Shown: one piece after another, positions 48,701-58,824 of the stretch
Layout: each line of letters opens with the position of its first letter
How positions within the stretch are numbered: the first letter of the stretch is position 1
DNA from: Zarea fungicola
Taxonomy: Eukaryota; Ascomycota; Sordariomycetes; Hypocreales; Cordycipitaceae
NCBI GenBank assembly: GCA_900169235.1
Contig: FWCC01000192.1
Location: forward strand, 62,001-126,000
Length of the DNA stretch: 64,000 nt
Direction of reading: 5' to 3'
The notes under the pieces: model-generated
Database searches by the model: none
Told to the model about the DNA's origin: nothing
The model's input: the letters and a program-made list of their open reading frames with translations, nothing else
Program-made: the position numbers and the translations under genes

Positions 48701-48803
48701 TCAGGGTGACCCAAGCCAATTAAACCTGGATGCTCTCAATAATAACACTGGGGCGAATCTTGCCAACCCTGCCAACCCTGGCAACGGCGAAAGAATGCAG
48801 TAG
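45703..48803 (+). CDS. Zn2Cys6 transcription activator, FarA/CTF1 (fatty acid/cutinase) type
   Basis: Six exons, 45703-45824, 45888-45912, 46065-46082, 46143-46276, 46333-48624 and 48683-48803, give 903 residues. The zinc cluster C-x2-C-x6-C-x8-C-x2-C-x6-C (Cys48, 51, 58, 67, 70, 77) is spread over exons 2, 3 and 4, of which exon 2 is 25 nt and exon 3 only 18 nt. Upstream is an 11-alanine run. The middle (about 180-530) is a fungal-specific transcription factor domain starting near QRGAFLLPPRSLCDELIDAYFKW and containing LLMGWYWEGPEDVTKNVFYW; the C-terminal third is Gln/Pro/Ser-rich, and the last exon ends with NVEDWFQFFGIQGD. Length and these blocks match the FarA/CTF1 regulators that induce fatty-acid catabolism and cutinase genes through CCTCGG sites. 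Exact orthology (alpha or beta form) is not settled. Confidence 0.88.
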
Positions 48804-49989
48804 CATATACTTTGGAAAGCTGTTACCTGAGACGACGGACTGTCAATCTCTGTTTTGCTTTGGGAAATTAAAGTTGGGCTAGCATATTGTGTTTTCGAAT
48901 ACACCAAGTATCGGAACAGTATAGCTAAATGGCGTTTCCAATTAGCAGGGACAAAGCTGCAAAGTGCCTATCTACTTGTAGTAAAACAAAGTGGTGAAGA
49001 CACATGGTAATATTGATGCCGTAGTATTCCATGCCGGTTCATTGGAAGTGACTCGAGTTCGACCAGTGTTGCGGTAGACGGAGGCCAGTTATGTACCGTA
49101 CTATGTGAGCGATGAACCGGCATATTTCAGAAGTGGATGAAGACGATTATCCCTATTTTATGTTGCAAGTTTGGCACGTCATGGGTCGGGGCAAGACATG
49201 GCAAACTGGGTACGTAGAAAGAGAGGTGCAGCAAGATGTAGTACGGCGAACGCTGCAACGGGACAGCAATGTACCTATAGCACCTGGCTGTACCTGTAGC
49301 TACTTACCTTACTAAGTTAGTAACTACCTAACTTACCTCTTAAGTTAACTAAGGTACCTAGTATCGCATCACCTACGCCAGCGACTGTTAAAGCTGGGAT
49401 GTGGCTTTTCTTGGCTCCAGTAGCGCCTGAGTCCACTGAAACAGAATGCCAAGAGACACAACACAATGTGTCCTGTTCCCCAACCGGCCCGCCTAAGCAC
49501 CCTCGCGTTGGCCAGCGATGTTCTGTGGCAATGGCACTGATGCTGAACTGTGCATCCTCTTGCTGTATACAGGGCAGATGCTAGCTGCTCCCCAGCTTTG
49601 AAGCTTACCAACGACACTTGTCATCCGCACGTTCGTGGCCAAAAGCGGATTGACGAAACTCTCTTCCCTTAATCCAGCACTCCATCAAATCTAGTACCAT
49701 TTCCTTCTGGCCGTCAAACTATCGCCTCTTACTTTTCTTCTCTCTCTCCCAAGCCTGCATCATCCAACGCCTGCGACCACGCAACAACGAGACTTCAGCT
49801 TCAGCTGCTAGCAGCCGGCGCCAATCCGGCCAACCCACTTGTGACAATCCTCTACGTCACTGCCCGCAAGCAAGCTACACGACAACGACTTTCCCACAAC
49901 GACGAGACTAGCCCTCACCGCCGCCATTCACGGATGCAAAGCTATCGACTGAACCGCGAGCTGCCGTCGCCGACACGTTCGCGGTTGAC
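48804..49989. other. Spacer regulator / LysM gene, 1.2 kb
   Basis: No gene seen. It holds a low-complexity ACCT/TTAC-rich tract (49290-49365) and, from about 49700, a CT-rich then polar leader ahead of the LysM gene start at 49990. Confidence 0.6.
49290..49365. repeat. ACCTTAC-type low-complexity tract
   Basis: The stretch is built of short imperfect repeats of TACCT, TTACC, AAGTTAG and their complements, ending near GGTACCTAG. The same style recurs more weakly near 23437-23460 and 24550-24575. It resembles the simple intergenic motifs common in some hypocrealean genomes. Confidence 0.45.
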
Positions 49990-51816
49990 ATGACCAGCCG
50001 ATCGGGTCTATCGGCGAGGTCGTCGTCAGGGCTCGCCGCGGGGCCAGCTGACGGCTCCGGCGGCGCTGTACGACCACGTAATCGCCGGCTCATCAGCGTC
50101 GACGACGATACCAACGACAATGATGACGGATTAAATTCTGGTGGCGTCAGTGGCCGGCTCTCGGCCTTTGATGCACCCACCACGCGGCGGTCACCGCAGT
50201 CGAGACGCACTCGTGCCAATGCAGACCATGCCGGTGCCGCTGGCGGCAGTAATAGCAACATTGGTCAATTCCTCGGCGAATCGCTAACGCAGAGCTGGAG
50301 TTCTGTCCAGGGATTTGCAACATCCTTTCTAGGCTCCGGATCCAAAGACAGGAGAGACGTGGGAGCTACATACGGCTCGACATTGCCAAATGGGAGAGTA
50401 CCCGTGAGTAGCCAGGTCCGCAAACGAGCTAGTAGTATCAAAGCGGCTGCGACTTGGGGCCCCGAGCCCAATCCTGCACTGGCCGATGTAGCTACTGGGT
50501 CGTTGGCCGAACGCGAGGCTGCGTTGAAAGCGGCGAGGATGGCCAGTGTCCTGGAGAGCCATGGCGGCGTCAACGGTGGGCTGGACGCGAGCGGACGACA
50601 TAAGCGACGTAATTCAGACGATACTAGCACCTCAGAGCAACCACTCGACGAACATCTCGTCTACATTCACTACGTACAACCAAACGACACATATGCCGGC
50701 ATCATTCTACGGTACCAATGCCGCGAGGACGTGTTTCGAAAAGCGAACGGACTGTGGTCCCGCGACAGTATTCAGACACGGAAATGGCTCACTATACCGG
50801 TGGATGCCTGTGAAATCCGTGGCTTTCCATGTAAATCCCCAGATACTGCCAATGCCACGCAGATCGATTTGCTAGCGCCATCACCGGCTCCGGTGAGCAA
50901 GCCAAGACCAGAGCACGACGAGTATTTTAGCTCGCTATCAGACATTCGCGAAAATGATGCGCAACTGAAGGATCTGAACAGCAAGCCGTGGTGTCATGTT
51001 CGTTGGGTGCAGGTTGAATCCTTTCAGATGCCAGTTGAGGTTGGCCGAGTCTCTCGTCAATCAATGGGCTACTTCCCTCCACGTCGAAAGAAAGGCACTC
51101 TGTCGGCACTATCAACGCCGCGTCAGAGTTCAGACTTCTCAACCGGAATGCCCGGGCCGTCGGAAAACCACCCTACACGACGACAGAGCTCGCTCGGAAG
51201 CCAACAACTGGTGTCGCTGACACCAGTTTCCTCTCGAAGTAGAGGAGGCAGCGAAGCAGCCGACAACAAACCAGTCTGGATGCGAAGACCTGGCGGAGTG
51301 GGAAGCATGGGCCGCAACATCCGGGCACCAGGTCCCGATACTGACTCTCTAAACACCTGGGCTAATAAGCACTTTCCTGGACTGAATATAGACCAGCTGC
51401 CGTCCATGTCCATAATGGGATCCGAAATTGCGCAGTTTGGATTCAAGGGGGGCAACGCCTCCATTGTCGAGAGCTCCTTCGAAGACGGTCGCCGAGATGC
51501 AACCGCTCTCAACAATCATGGCACCGGCTTGGATAGGGCTGCCGCTGCTGTCGAGACCTGGCTGCGAGGAGCACTGGCAAAGCGTCCCGTGACGCCGCTA
51601 CTGCGACCGCGATCTAAGAGTGCTGTCAACGGGGACACTGATTTGATTGAGCTTGCTGATACAGGTAGCGATGATGGCAGATATAACCACGGCATAAGCA
51701 GTCTAATTGAGCCTCTGTCGATGAGCGGCACCAGCAGCCTCAGTGCTGGCAGAGGCGCGGCCACGTTGAGAGGCAGCGGCAGTGGCGGAAACGGGAAAGG
51801 GACGAAGGAAGACTAA
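49990..51816 (+). CDS. Intracellular LysM-domain protein
   Basis: An uninterrupted frame of 608 residues. There is no signal peptide (polar start MTSRSGLSARSSSG) and no membrane segment, so it is predicted cytosolic or nuclear, unlike secreted chitin-binding LysM effectors. The single LysM domain is at 224-271: LVYIHYVQPNDTYAGIILRY, then the conserved VFRKANGLWSRDSIQTRKWL and LTIP. The regions either side are rich in Ser, Arg, Gly and Asp and look disordered. A FLGESLTQSWSSVQGFATSFLG stretch (94-115) could be an amphipathic helix. This single-LysM, non-secreted architecture resembles eukaryotic LYSMD-type proteins, whose function is little known. A 5' start further upstream is not supported. 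Confidence 0.82.
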   Translation: MTSRSGLSARSSSGLAAGPADGSGGAVRPRNRRLISVDDDTNDNDDGLNSGGVSGRLSAFDAPTTRRSPQSRRTRANADHAGAAGGSNSNIGQFLGESLTQSWSSVQGFATSFLGSGSKDRRDVGATYGSTLPNGRVPVSSQVRKRASSIKAAATWGPEPNPALADVATGSLAEREAALKAARMASVLESHGGVNGGLDASGRHKRRNSDDTSTSEQPLDEHLVYIHYVQPNDTYAGIILRYQCREDVFRKANGLWSRDSIQTRKWLTIPVDACEIRGFPCKSPDTANATQIDLLAPSPAPVSKPRPEHDEYFSSLSDIRENDAQLKDLNSKPWCHVRWVQVESFQMPVEVGRVSRQSMGYFPPRRKKGTLSALSTPRQSSDFSTGMPGPSENHPTRRQSSLGSQQLVSLTPVSSRSRGGSEAADNKPVWMRRPGGVGSMGRNIRAPGPDTDSLNTWANKHFPGLNIDQLPSMSIMGSEIAQFGFKGGNASIVESSFEDGRRDATALNNHGTGLDRAAAAVETWLRGALAKRPVTPLLRPRSKSAVNGDTDLIELADTGSDDGRYNHGISSLIEPLSMSGTSSLSAGRGAATLRGSGSGGNGKGTKED

Positions 51817-52476
51817 CTCACACATTTGTTTTTGGCACATTTTTGTTTTGTTTTGCTTGAGCCTTAGAAGGGAAGAGATACCCAAGAAATTCCTTGAAAA
51901 GCCAGGGGAGAACCACGTCTCTTTTGTGACCCCTATGTTGTTTTCATTTTCATTTTCCTTTCTCTAACTACCTCTTGCCCTGACGCCTCATTCTCTTCTC
52001 TTGTCTGTCCCCCTGTATTTTGGACAAGGCGTTTTGACGGAGCACAAGAGACTTATATCTATATTCTCATACCTCTGCCCAGACTTTTATCAAGGCTCTT
52101 GTATGGCGTACGCGGCATATTTATCAAAGAACTTCTACCAACGAATCATCTCATCAAATTTAAGGCTAGAATTCCCCATAAAGTTCAATTGGCCGTTTAT
52201 TTTCTGCTTGAATCCAAGTTGTACGGGCACAAGGTAACCAGCCTGGGTATGCTGGTACAGTGGGGTGTAGTGCTGAACCTCCGGCCGAAACTGACCGAGA
52301 CGGAAGGTCTAGCAGCCCAAAAAACCTCCTTGAACGCCAACCAAGCTCCTTGCGCACGCGCAAGCCGCGCCAAAACACGCAAACCCGTAAACTCCTAAGC
52401 AGCAAATATAGACGACACCCCGGGGCTTACTCTGAAGCCAATTCCGGCAATACCTCGACCGAGTCCGCTCCGAGCC
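51817..52476. other. Spacer LysM gene / ARV1
   Basis: 660 bases, first T-rich 3' untranslated sequence (runs near 51935-51965), then the promoter of ARV1. No gene seen. Confidence 0.6.
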
Positions 52477-53582
52477 ATGCCGATTTGCATCGAATGCCGG
52501 CACCCGGTCAAAACGTTGTGGACACAATACTCCGGCGCGGGCGACAAGGCGAGCGGACACAATATAAGACTGACCGTCTGCCGCAAGTGCGGACGGTTCT
52601 GCGATAAATATGTCGAGCATGATTTCGTCGTGCTCTTCATCGATCTAGTTCTAATAAAGCCGCAGGTTCGTTCTCTTGATCATCCTCGGGGTTCGGTCAC
52701 TGACAAGAGAGCCGGTTTGTGTTGCAGGTCTATCGACATTTACTGCACAATACATTAATGCGCGATGGCGATCGATTTGATGTACGTTTTAGCTGGGATA
52801 TGCTATTGATTGCGTGACCCCGCCAGCTAAGAGCCCTCTTTTCTTTATTTGCTAATGCAAAGAGCTGTGACAGCCCTCGATAGTTCGACTCGGCGTACTG
52901 CTTTTGCTATTTGATGTCTACTTGACCTGGGCGCGAATCGAGAACCAAGGTTTGCCAGGTGGGATCCCTGGCGAGAGCAACTTGGGTAAACTCGCGCAAC
53001 AACCAATTGTGATACAGTACTTCTTCTTTCGTACGTCAATGGCCCTACTCGTACTTTTCCCCTTGACATTCCCTGAACAGTTTCTAACCAAGCATCTCCA
53101 TCCACCCTCTAGTCATGCTCTGCACCCTATCAACAGTCGCATTTCACATCGTCATTCGTTTCCTCGTTTCCTCCCCCCTCTCGCCCCTCTGCGCCCTCGG
53201 TATTCTGCCTCGGTATAAACGTCCCAACTCTGTGTCGACGGCGCTCCTCGTCTCTTCGTCGACAAAACTCTTTCCGATTCTCCTCGTCATCTGGGACTAC
53301 GACGTGCCCGCCGCCGCAACATCGCTCGGCTGGGCTGTCGTCGCCAACAACGTCGAGGCGCTTCGTATCCTGCTCGACTGCAAGTACTACGTTGCGTGTC
53401 TGCTAGCCCTCATTGGCGCCGCGGCGCGATGGTCCGTGGCGAGGCTGGTGCTCATCGCCGCGGGGCTCAACGATGTCGACTCCATGGCTGTGGATGGCAG
53501 CACCATGCCGACGGATGGCAAAGCGCTCTGGGCCATGGTGACGTATGTGACTGATTGGGCCGGGCGGTTAGCTGTTGGCTAA
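52477..53582 (+). CDS. ARV1: Arv1, ER sterol/GPI lipid-homeostasis protein
   Basis: Exons 52477-52665, 52728-52781, 52874-53030 and 53113-53582 give 289 residues. Arv1 is an ER membrane protein needed for sterol and sphingolipid distribution and for delivering GPI intermediates to mannosylation. The N-terminal Arv1 homology domain has a zinc ribbon, CIECRHP (Cys4, Cys7) and CRKCGRFCDKYVEHD, followed by the conserved LIKPQVYRHLLHNTL, which is split by intron 1; exon 2 is only 54 nt and ends in DGDRFD. Four or so hydrophobic segments follow: VRLGVLLLLFDVYL, a stretch at the exon 3/4 border (IVIQYFFFLMLCTLSTVAF), the SSTKLFPILLVIW region, and a C-terminal pair. Intron 3 has donor GTACGT and joins TTC TTT C to TC ATG, keeping the helix continuous. 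Confidence 0.93.
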
Positions 53583-53978
53583 AGGAAACCGAAAGCTTTT
53601 CCTGGAAGGAATATTGCAACACATAGACACATAGCAAATTAATATAATCGAGGGGAGAAAATCTGTACCCTAAAACTCTTGACAAAACTTCATGCATATT
53701 TTTTTTTCAAGCGGCATGGACAATGGTTCCATCAAGGGAAAATGTTTTGCAACTGCATTTATTTGTTCATTTCCTGCTGCTTCTGTTACAAGATGATCGA
53801 AAGTTGATAAACGCCAAAAATAAAAATAAAAAAAAGACAAAAAGAAAAGGAATCTCCCAATGATGGCATTGTATTCATACACAAAGCGGTTTATGCCAGA
53901 TGTCGCTTTCTCCCCTGTCGTGCAGCTTTCTGTCTAAAACGTCCTTCATCGGACAACTCACAAGTTCCCTTGAGCAGC
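53583..53978. other. Convergent 3' spacer ARV1 / VMA9
   Basis: About 400 bases; very AT-rich (53690-53850), 3' untranslated sequence of both genes. A strong hairpin covers 53963-53995 at the VMA9 stop (listed separately). Confidence 0.7.
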
Positions 53979-53995
53979 CTAGTGCTCAAGGAACT
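53963..53995 (-). other. 13-bp hairpin with the VMA9 stop codon in its loop
   Basis: On the minus strand, AGTTCCTTGAGCA is followed by the six-base loop CTAGGC and then TGCTCAAGGGAACT, which pairs with the first arm over 13 bp with a single bulged base. The VMA9 stop codon TAG (53981-53979) is inside the loop, so the last codons form one arm and the first 3' untranslated bases the other. What it does is unknown; a readthrough product would gain only six residues before the next stop. Confidence 0.75.
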
Positions 53996-54398
53996 GTTCT
54001 CTCAGATCATGTCGCTTCGGTCGGATGAGGGGATGGAGCTGTGCGAGGAACGTAATTGCCCACATGAGATAGCAGCTGACAACAGCGAGAATGATTGACG
54101 AGCGCCACAACCTAGACGAAGCAGTTATTTGTTAGCTGCGGGACGTGGGGAAAAGGGCAGAGTTTCGCGAAGAGATGATGCTGCTGCTGATGATTCAAAA
54201 CGTACACTCGGTTCTCTCCCTTGGGTGCGAGGAACCATGCGGCGGCGCACATGGCGACAACGATGACGAGCCCGACGAAGATGGAGTACCTGAGGGAGTG
54301 GTAGAAGAGCGTTAGCTAGATTGTAGGTGGAACTGGTAGTGTGAACGAATCGAGCTGGGATCACTGCTGATTTTCAATGGAGCTTACCCTTGCGCCAT
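53979..54398 (-). CDS. VMA9: V-type H+-ATPase subunit e (Vma9)
   Basis: Reconstructed by eye from three small exons on the minus strand: 54388-54398 (11 nt), 54206-54289 (84 nt) and 53979-54111 (133 nt), giving 75 residues. Subunit e is a tiny hydrophobic component of the membrane Vo sector needed for V-ATPase assembly. The protein starts MAQGYSIFVGLVIVVAM, has a first helix to about residue 24 (AAAWFLAP), the conserved KGENRVLWRSS loop, and a second helix SIILAVVSCYLMWAITFLAQLHP, ending with a charged tail (RPKRHDLREQF). Length, two-helix plan and the PKG-NRVLWRSS block match Vma9/ATP6V0E. Introns of 98 and 94 nt have GT-AG ends (donors GTAAGC and GTACGT). The first exon encodes only three complete codons and is easily missed. 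Confidence 0.93.
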
Positions 54399-55083
54399 TT
54401 TGATGAATGTATTGGAGCTGCCTCTAGAGAAGTCACCTGTGTGTATTGTCGCGCCGACTTGCGAGGGTCTGGAGATTGGTAGTAGTGCTTGCCTACTATC
54501 GGCCGGAGCTACGTACGCTGTCCCAGGTTGTACCTGTGACGGACGAGTTCGAACGCTTAGTCATCAAATTATGCTTTAAAGGCAGAACCAAATATTAGCG
54601 GCAGATTGCCACCACGCCATGCTAACAAATGATAAATCAAATGATTATATTAAAATCAACTAATAGAGCTGAGTAAACACGAATTATTGGCCTAAATTGT
54701 GTATGGAATCCTGGATAGAGCTCCGACCGCGGAACTGTTAGCACCCAGTCTTGCTAGTCGATGGCGGCACCAGCCTGCTTGTTGGTCAGCGATTATCGCC
54801 GTTGGGCGGAGGCAATTTGCAGACTTTTCAATCATTTAAAAATAGCCTGCGTGCATACGCAAATACTGTCTGAACCTAAGTCCGTTGTATGGTTTAAATA
54901 GAAGTGAATTTACTATTCATCTTGGAACACCATATCAGTTGACCGTTCCATTTACAACTTACTCATTACTAGGATGGGGGTCTCCAGCAGCCAACAGAAA
55001 GGGATGTAGCCATCACCACAATACATCCCCCCTTCGACGAAAAGAAGAAAAGAAAAGAAATAGCTAGAAATAAAACAGCAATC
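54399..55083. other. Divergent spacer VMA9 / dehydrogenase pseudogene
   Basis: About 690 bases; AT-rich, no gene seen. It would contain the VMA9 promoter. Confidence 0.6.
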
Positions 55084-56050
55084 ATGGCACCAACACTGCT
55101 TTGGATTGGCTTTGGCAATATGGGTTGGGCGAGTGTTACGTTGTTACCTCCATACCAGATACCCCCTGATGCTAGGTTTCCTCACAAGGTCAGGTGCAAA
55201 AGCATTGGTGCAAAGGGCGGCCAGGACTCCCCGTTCATCGTCTACAACCTAAGCAATGTTCCATTGAGCTGAGCGAGAAGCTTTCTACCGGCAAGACTGA
55301 AGTTGCCGAGTCACTTGTTGACGCCGCTACCAAGGCTGACATAATCCTTACGTGCATTGCCGACGATGATGCGTTTAACGATATGTTCACGGCGCTCCTA
55401 CAGGCCAATGTGAAGGGCAAGCTCCTCATTGAGTCTTCAACTAGCCACCCCAGGTACAACGCAGTCTGTCGCCGACAGGGTCGTTGCTCAAGGCGGCGAA
55501 CTCGTCGCTGTGCCCGTTTTTGGCTTCCCTGTCGCTGCCGAAGCTGCCCAGCTCGTCGCCACGCTCGCAGGACCAGAGGCGAGTGTAGAGAGGTGCGGCC
55601 CTGGTTTAAGGGCGTCACTTCCCGCGCCGAGATTAACCTTGCAGGACAGTCCTGCGGCAAGACGACGGCGCTCAAGGTGATTGGCAACATGATTGAACAA
55701 CTCACCGAGGGTAATGTCCTGGTGGAAAAAGTCCGGTCTAGGCACCGAACCCCTGCAGGAGCGCGTCCAGGAGCTGCTGCCAGGAATGTATAGCGCGTAG
55801 ATGCGCATACTCTTAGGTGAACGCTACAAGCGGGAGGAGCCTCTGTTCGCAGCCGACCTCGAACAGAAGGATGCCAGGCATACCAAGACGATGGCGTCGC
55901 CTCGCGGCATGCGCATGCACACACAATGCCGAGACGGTGGATGCGCAAGTCGCCAGTGGCAAGAAGCATTGTGGCCCGATAGGTGACACTGCTGGCATTC
56001 ATGGTGCAGCAAGGAAGGAAGCCGGACTCAAGTTTGAAAACAAAAAGTAA
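55084..56050 (+). pseudogene. Decayed NAD-binding 6-phosphogluconate/3-hydroxyisobutyrate dehydrogenase-like gene
   Basis: Family segments occur in the right order but in different frames. ATLLWIGFGNMGW-type start (Rossmann GxGxxG, from 55084), then a probable intron; KGGQDSPFIVYNLS; ELSEKLSTGKTEVAESLVDAATKADIILTC and LLIESSTSHP; then in another frame TTQSVADRVVAQGGELVAVPVFGFP and VATLAGPEASVER; back to VRPWFKGVTSRAEINLAGQSCGKTTALKVIGNMIEQL; then SGLGTEPLQERVQELLPGMYSA, an in-frame TAG at 55798-55800, ERYKREEPLFAADLEQKDARHT; and a last shift to NAETVDAQVASGKKHCGP and AGIHGAARKEAGLKFENKK ending at 56050. I count at least five frame changes, several at single-base length changes in short homopolymers, plus one nonsense codon. 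No long C-to-T bias is obvious, so this is ordinary decay rather than RIP. Recent loss is suggested by the well-kept amino-acid similarity. Confidence 0.85.
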
Positions 56051-56780
56051 AAAGTGCAGATAATATGATTATATTAGTAGCTGGACATAGGTATGCAAGC
56101 CGGTGGACAATTTGCTTTGCACAAAGAGATCTATCTGCAAGTACATGCGTACCCCTCCTCATGCTGCTGAGGTGCTTGGATAATGTGTCAAACACATTCA
56201 TGTAGCCTTAGAACCTTAAAGACGATACCAGGCCACCATGGTCCCGAAAACCTTTCTCTATTTATTGTACTGCAGCTCAACTTATTACTTTTTATATCTC
56301 CTTCAGATCTTCGGAGGTTGGTCGGCCGTCGCCTCGCGCAGTTGGAAGCCAACTCCGCCAACCACAGGGCAGGCACTAACGCCACTGAAATCTTACCCGA
56401 AGCCTCTGAAGAGCCCACTGAAACCATCCACAAGTCAGGTACAAGCTGTCCACAGCCAGCGAGATTAGTGGTCCAGCTTGACTCATTCGGTGCCCCGACT
56501 TATAGGCTCTTTTTTTTTTTTTTTTCGTCACACGGCTCATGTGTATGCGCCAAGGTCATGTCAGTATTTCATCTTGCCAACATCAACAACTGAGATATTT
56601 CAAAAACTAGACAACGCATGAGATACAACCAAAGCCCCCATTTCACCAAAGCTGGCCGCAGCCAAGCATAAGCTCGTATTTACACTAACGTAAAGAAAAG
56701 TTCACCGCTTGGCCTGTCCTTATTATCCCAAATCCCACCTCAGAATAGTAGCCCCGTCACCACCTAGTGCTACAAACATC
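56051..56780. other. Spacer pseudogene / ARG2
   Basis: 730 bases. A poly-T run lies at about 56511-56525. A 136-codon open frame (56183-56593) is low-complexity and unsupported. The rest is the likely ARG2 promoter/leader; no gene recognised. Confidence 0.55.
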
Positions 56781-58824
56781 ATGAGTTGGGCCGCTGCTGG
56801 GAAAAAGGCGGCATCGGGGTGCGGCCCCGGCATTTCAATGGCCAGCGTACGATCTCTTGGTGATCAAAGGCGGTTAGCACATAATATGGCTAAGCAGGTC
56901 ACTGCTAAACCGCTCACGGCTGCTTCTACTACGACTACCACGACGACGGACTCGGCAAGGCCCATGTCATCTTCTTCCGTTGCACGGGTGAAGAAGCAGG
57001 CCCTTGAACGGGTATGTATATGAATATTGGTTTAAATCCCTTACAAAATTCGCATCCTGACATTGTCAGGACGTCATTGTTACGGTGCTCGAATCGTCTG
57101 CCACAAAACGAGATGCCAAGGGCTACCTTCAGAAGTACACCGCAAATCAACCCAATGCAACTGTACCAGACAAGACTTCAGATCAGCAACGGATCGGAAA
57201 TGATTTGGCTCCCTATGGACCAGTAAATATTGCAATCATGATGCTTCGAGACCCTCAAAATCTCGTTCAGAGTACTGTCGATGGCATAGCCAAAACCATC
57301 GCACAGCTGCGGGTATTAGGTCTCCTTGCCGCCGTTGTCATCGATTGCACCGAAGACAGCAATCGGCAGACTTTTGATGATGAGGCTCTGCGGTTATGTG
57401 AGGCTATTGACAATTTTGGCAAACCGGGCGCAAAAGTAATCAGTAACATCTTTGTCGGCAATTCATCAGAAACGCAGCAGGCCTCAGCATACTCGAATAC
57501 AATCAAGGTCAGCGATCGCGGACTGCTGAAGCGCGCATTCCGACACGGGCTTATTCCTGTCATCCCTTCACTGGCCTGCCCCGATGAGCTCTCCACTGCC
57601 AGGACTTCTAACGCGGAACAGACTGTCTTGGCGCTGACGACATTCCTGTCTGGCCTGCAATTCGACAAGCCCCCCCTTCCAGATGCCAGTGGCAATTCAA
57701 AGAATATTTGGAGACCCGAGAAAATTGCTTCGGTGGAGAGGGTCATTCTATTGGATGCGCTGGGTGGCACACCCACGTCTGGTCGCGGTGTGGGTGTATG
57801 CCATCGCTTCATCAATCTCGAGCAAGAATACGAGCGGCTTCGTTCCCAACTTTTAGGACCAGAGGGATCTCCAGCTACAGCCAATTCAACTGGAAAGACA
57901 TTATCAAATAATCATGTGTCTAATCTAACCCTAGCCAAAGAGACGTTGTCCATCTTGCCACCTTCTTCATCTGCTATCATCACCACACCGTTTGCAGCCG
58001 CCAACACCACACCGATGTACGCGAAGCCCCGCTCGATCAAAATGGAAGACAGCCAACTGGGATTCGATGGCATGGTGACTACTCGCAAGAAGCACAACCC
58101 TATTCTCCACAACCTCTTGACAGACAAGCCTATGTACTCGTCATCACTCCCTTTACAGCGCATCCAGGATGGCGGCTATAGAGTAGATCCGCGAGACTCA
58201 ACCGCCGCCACATTGGTCAAGAAGGGCATGCCCTTGACGATATATCCGGATCCCAGAGAAAATCCCTGGCGGACGCCCAAGCCGGACGGTCCTCGCCACC
58301 GTCTTACGGATACATATGTTGACCTGCCCCGCTTGGTGCATCTGATTGACGATTCATTTGGCCGAAAGCTCGATGTACAGGACTACTTGTACCGGGTAAA
58401 TGACAACCTCGCTGGCATCATCATCGCAGGAGAATACGAAGGTGGAGCCATCCTCACTTGGGAGAAACCGGAGGGTTGTAGTGACAAAGAGGCGTATGAT
58501 AATGGCCTCTACGTTCCTTATCTCGACAAGTTTGCAGTTCTGCGGTCGCGCCAGGGCAGTGGAGGCGTTGCGGATATCGTTTTCAACGCCATGGTACGGG
58601 ATTGCTTCCCAGATGGTGTGTGCTGGAGAAGCAGAAAGGACAACCCTGTGAACAAGTGGTACTTTGAGCGGTCGGTTGGTACTACCAAGCTTTCCGATTC
58701 CAATTGGACCATGTTTTGGACAACAATGGGCCTATGCGGACGCCAGACTAAGCTGCAAAACTATGAATCCGTCTGTCGCAGCATACAACCAAGCTGGGCC
58801 GATAACAAGCATATTGTGGACTAG
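56781..58824 (+). CDS. ARG2: N-acetylglutamate synthase, mitochondrial (first step of arginine synthesis)
   Basis: Exons 56781-57011 and 57070-58824 give 661 residues. The enzyme acetylates glutamate with acetyl-CoA in mitochondria and is normally feedback-inhibited by arginine (yeast Arg2, Neurospora arg-14). The N-terminus has many Lys/Arg/Ala/Ser and few acids, a mitochondrial presequence (SWAAAGKKAASGCG and following). The junction reads ERDVIVTVLESSATKRDAKGY, the family start of the mature enzyme. The middle is a degenerate amino-acid-kinase-like domain (about 110-460) with SVERVILLDALGGTP; the C-terminal NAT (GNAT-type) domain (about 490-640) has LAGIIIAGEYEGGAILTWE, YLDKFAVLRSRQGSGGVADIVFNAMV and the WRSRKDNPVNKWYFERS block. 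Met20 could be a second start. A longer 5' frame lacks an ATG. Confidence 0.95.

Noticed and set aside
56183..56593. 136-codon open frame between pseudogene and ARG2
   Set aside because: Includes a poly-T-encoded Phe run and no family features.
56781..58824. Arginine attenuator peptide upstream of the arginine gene
   Set aside because: That leader peptide belongs to the carbamoyl-phosphate synthetase small subunit gene, not to N-acetylglutamate synthase, and I saw no matching short frame here.
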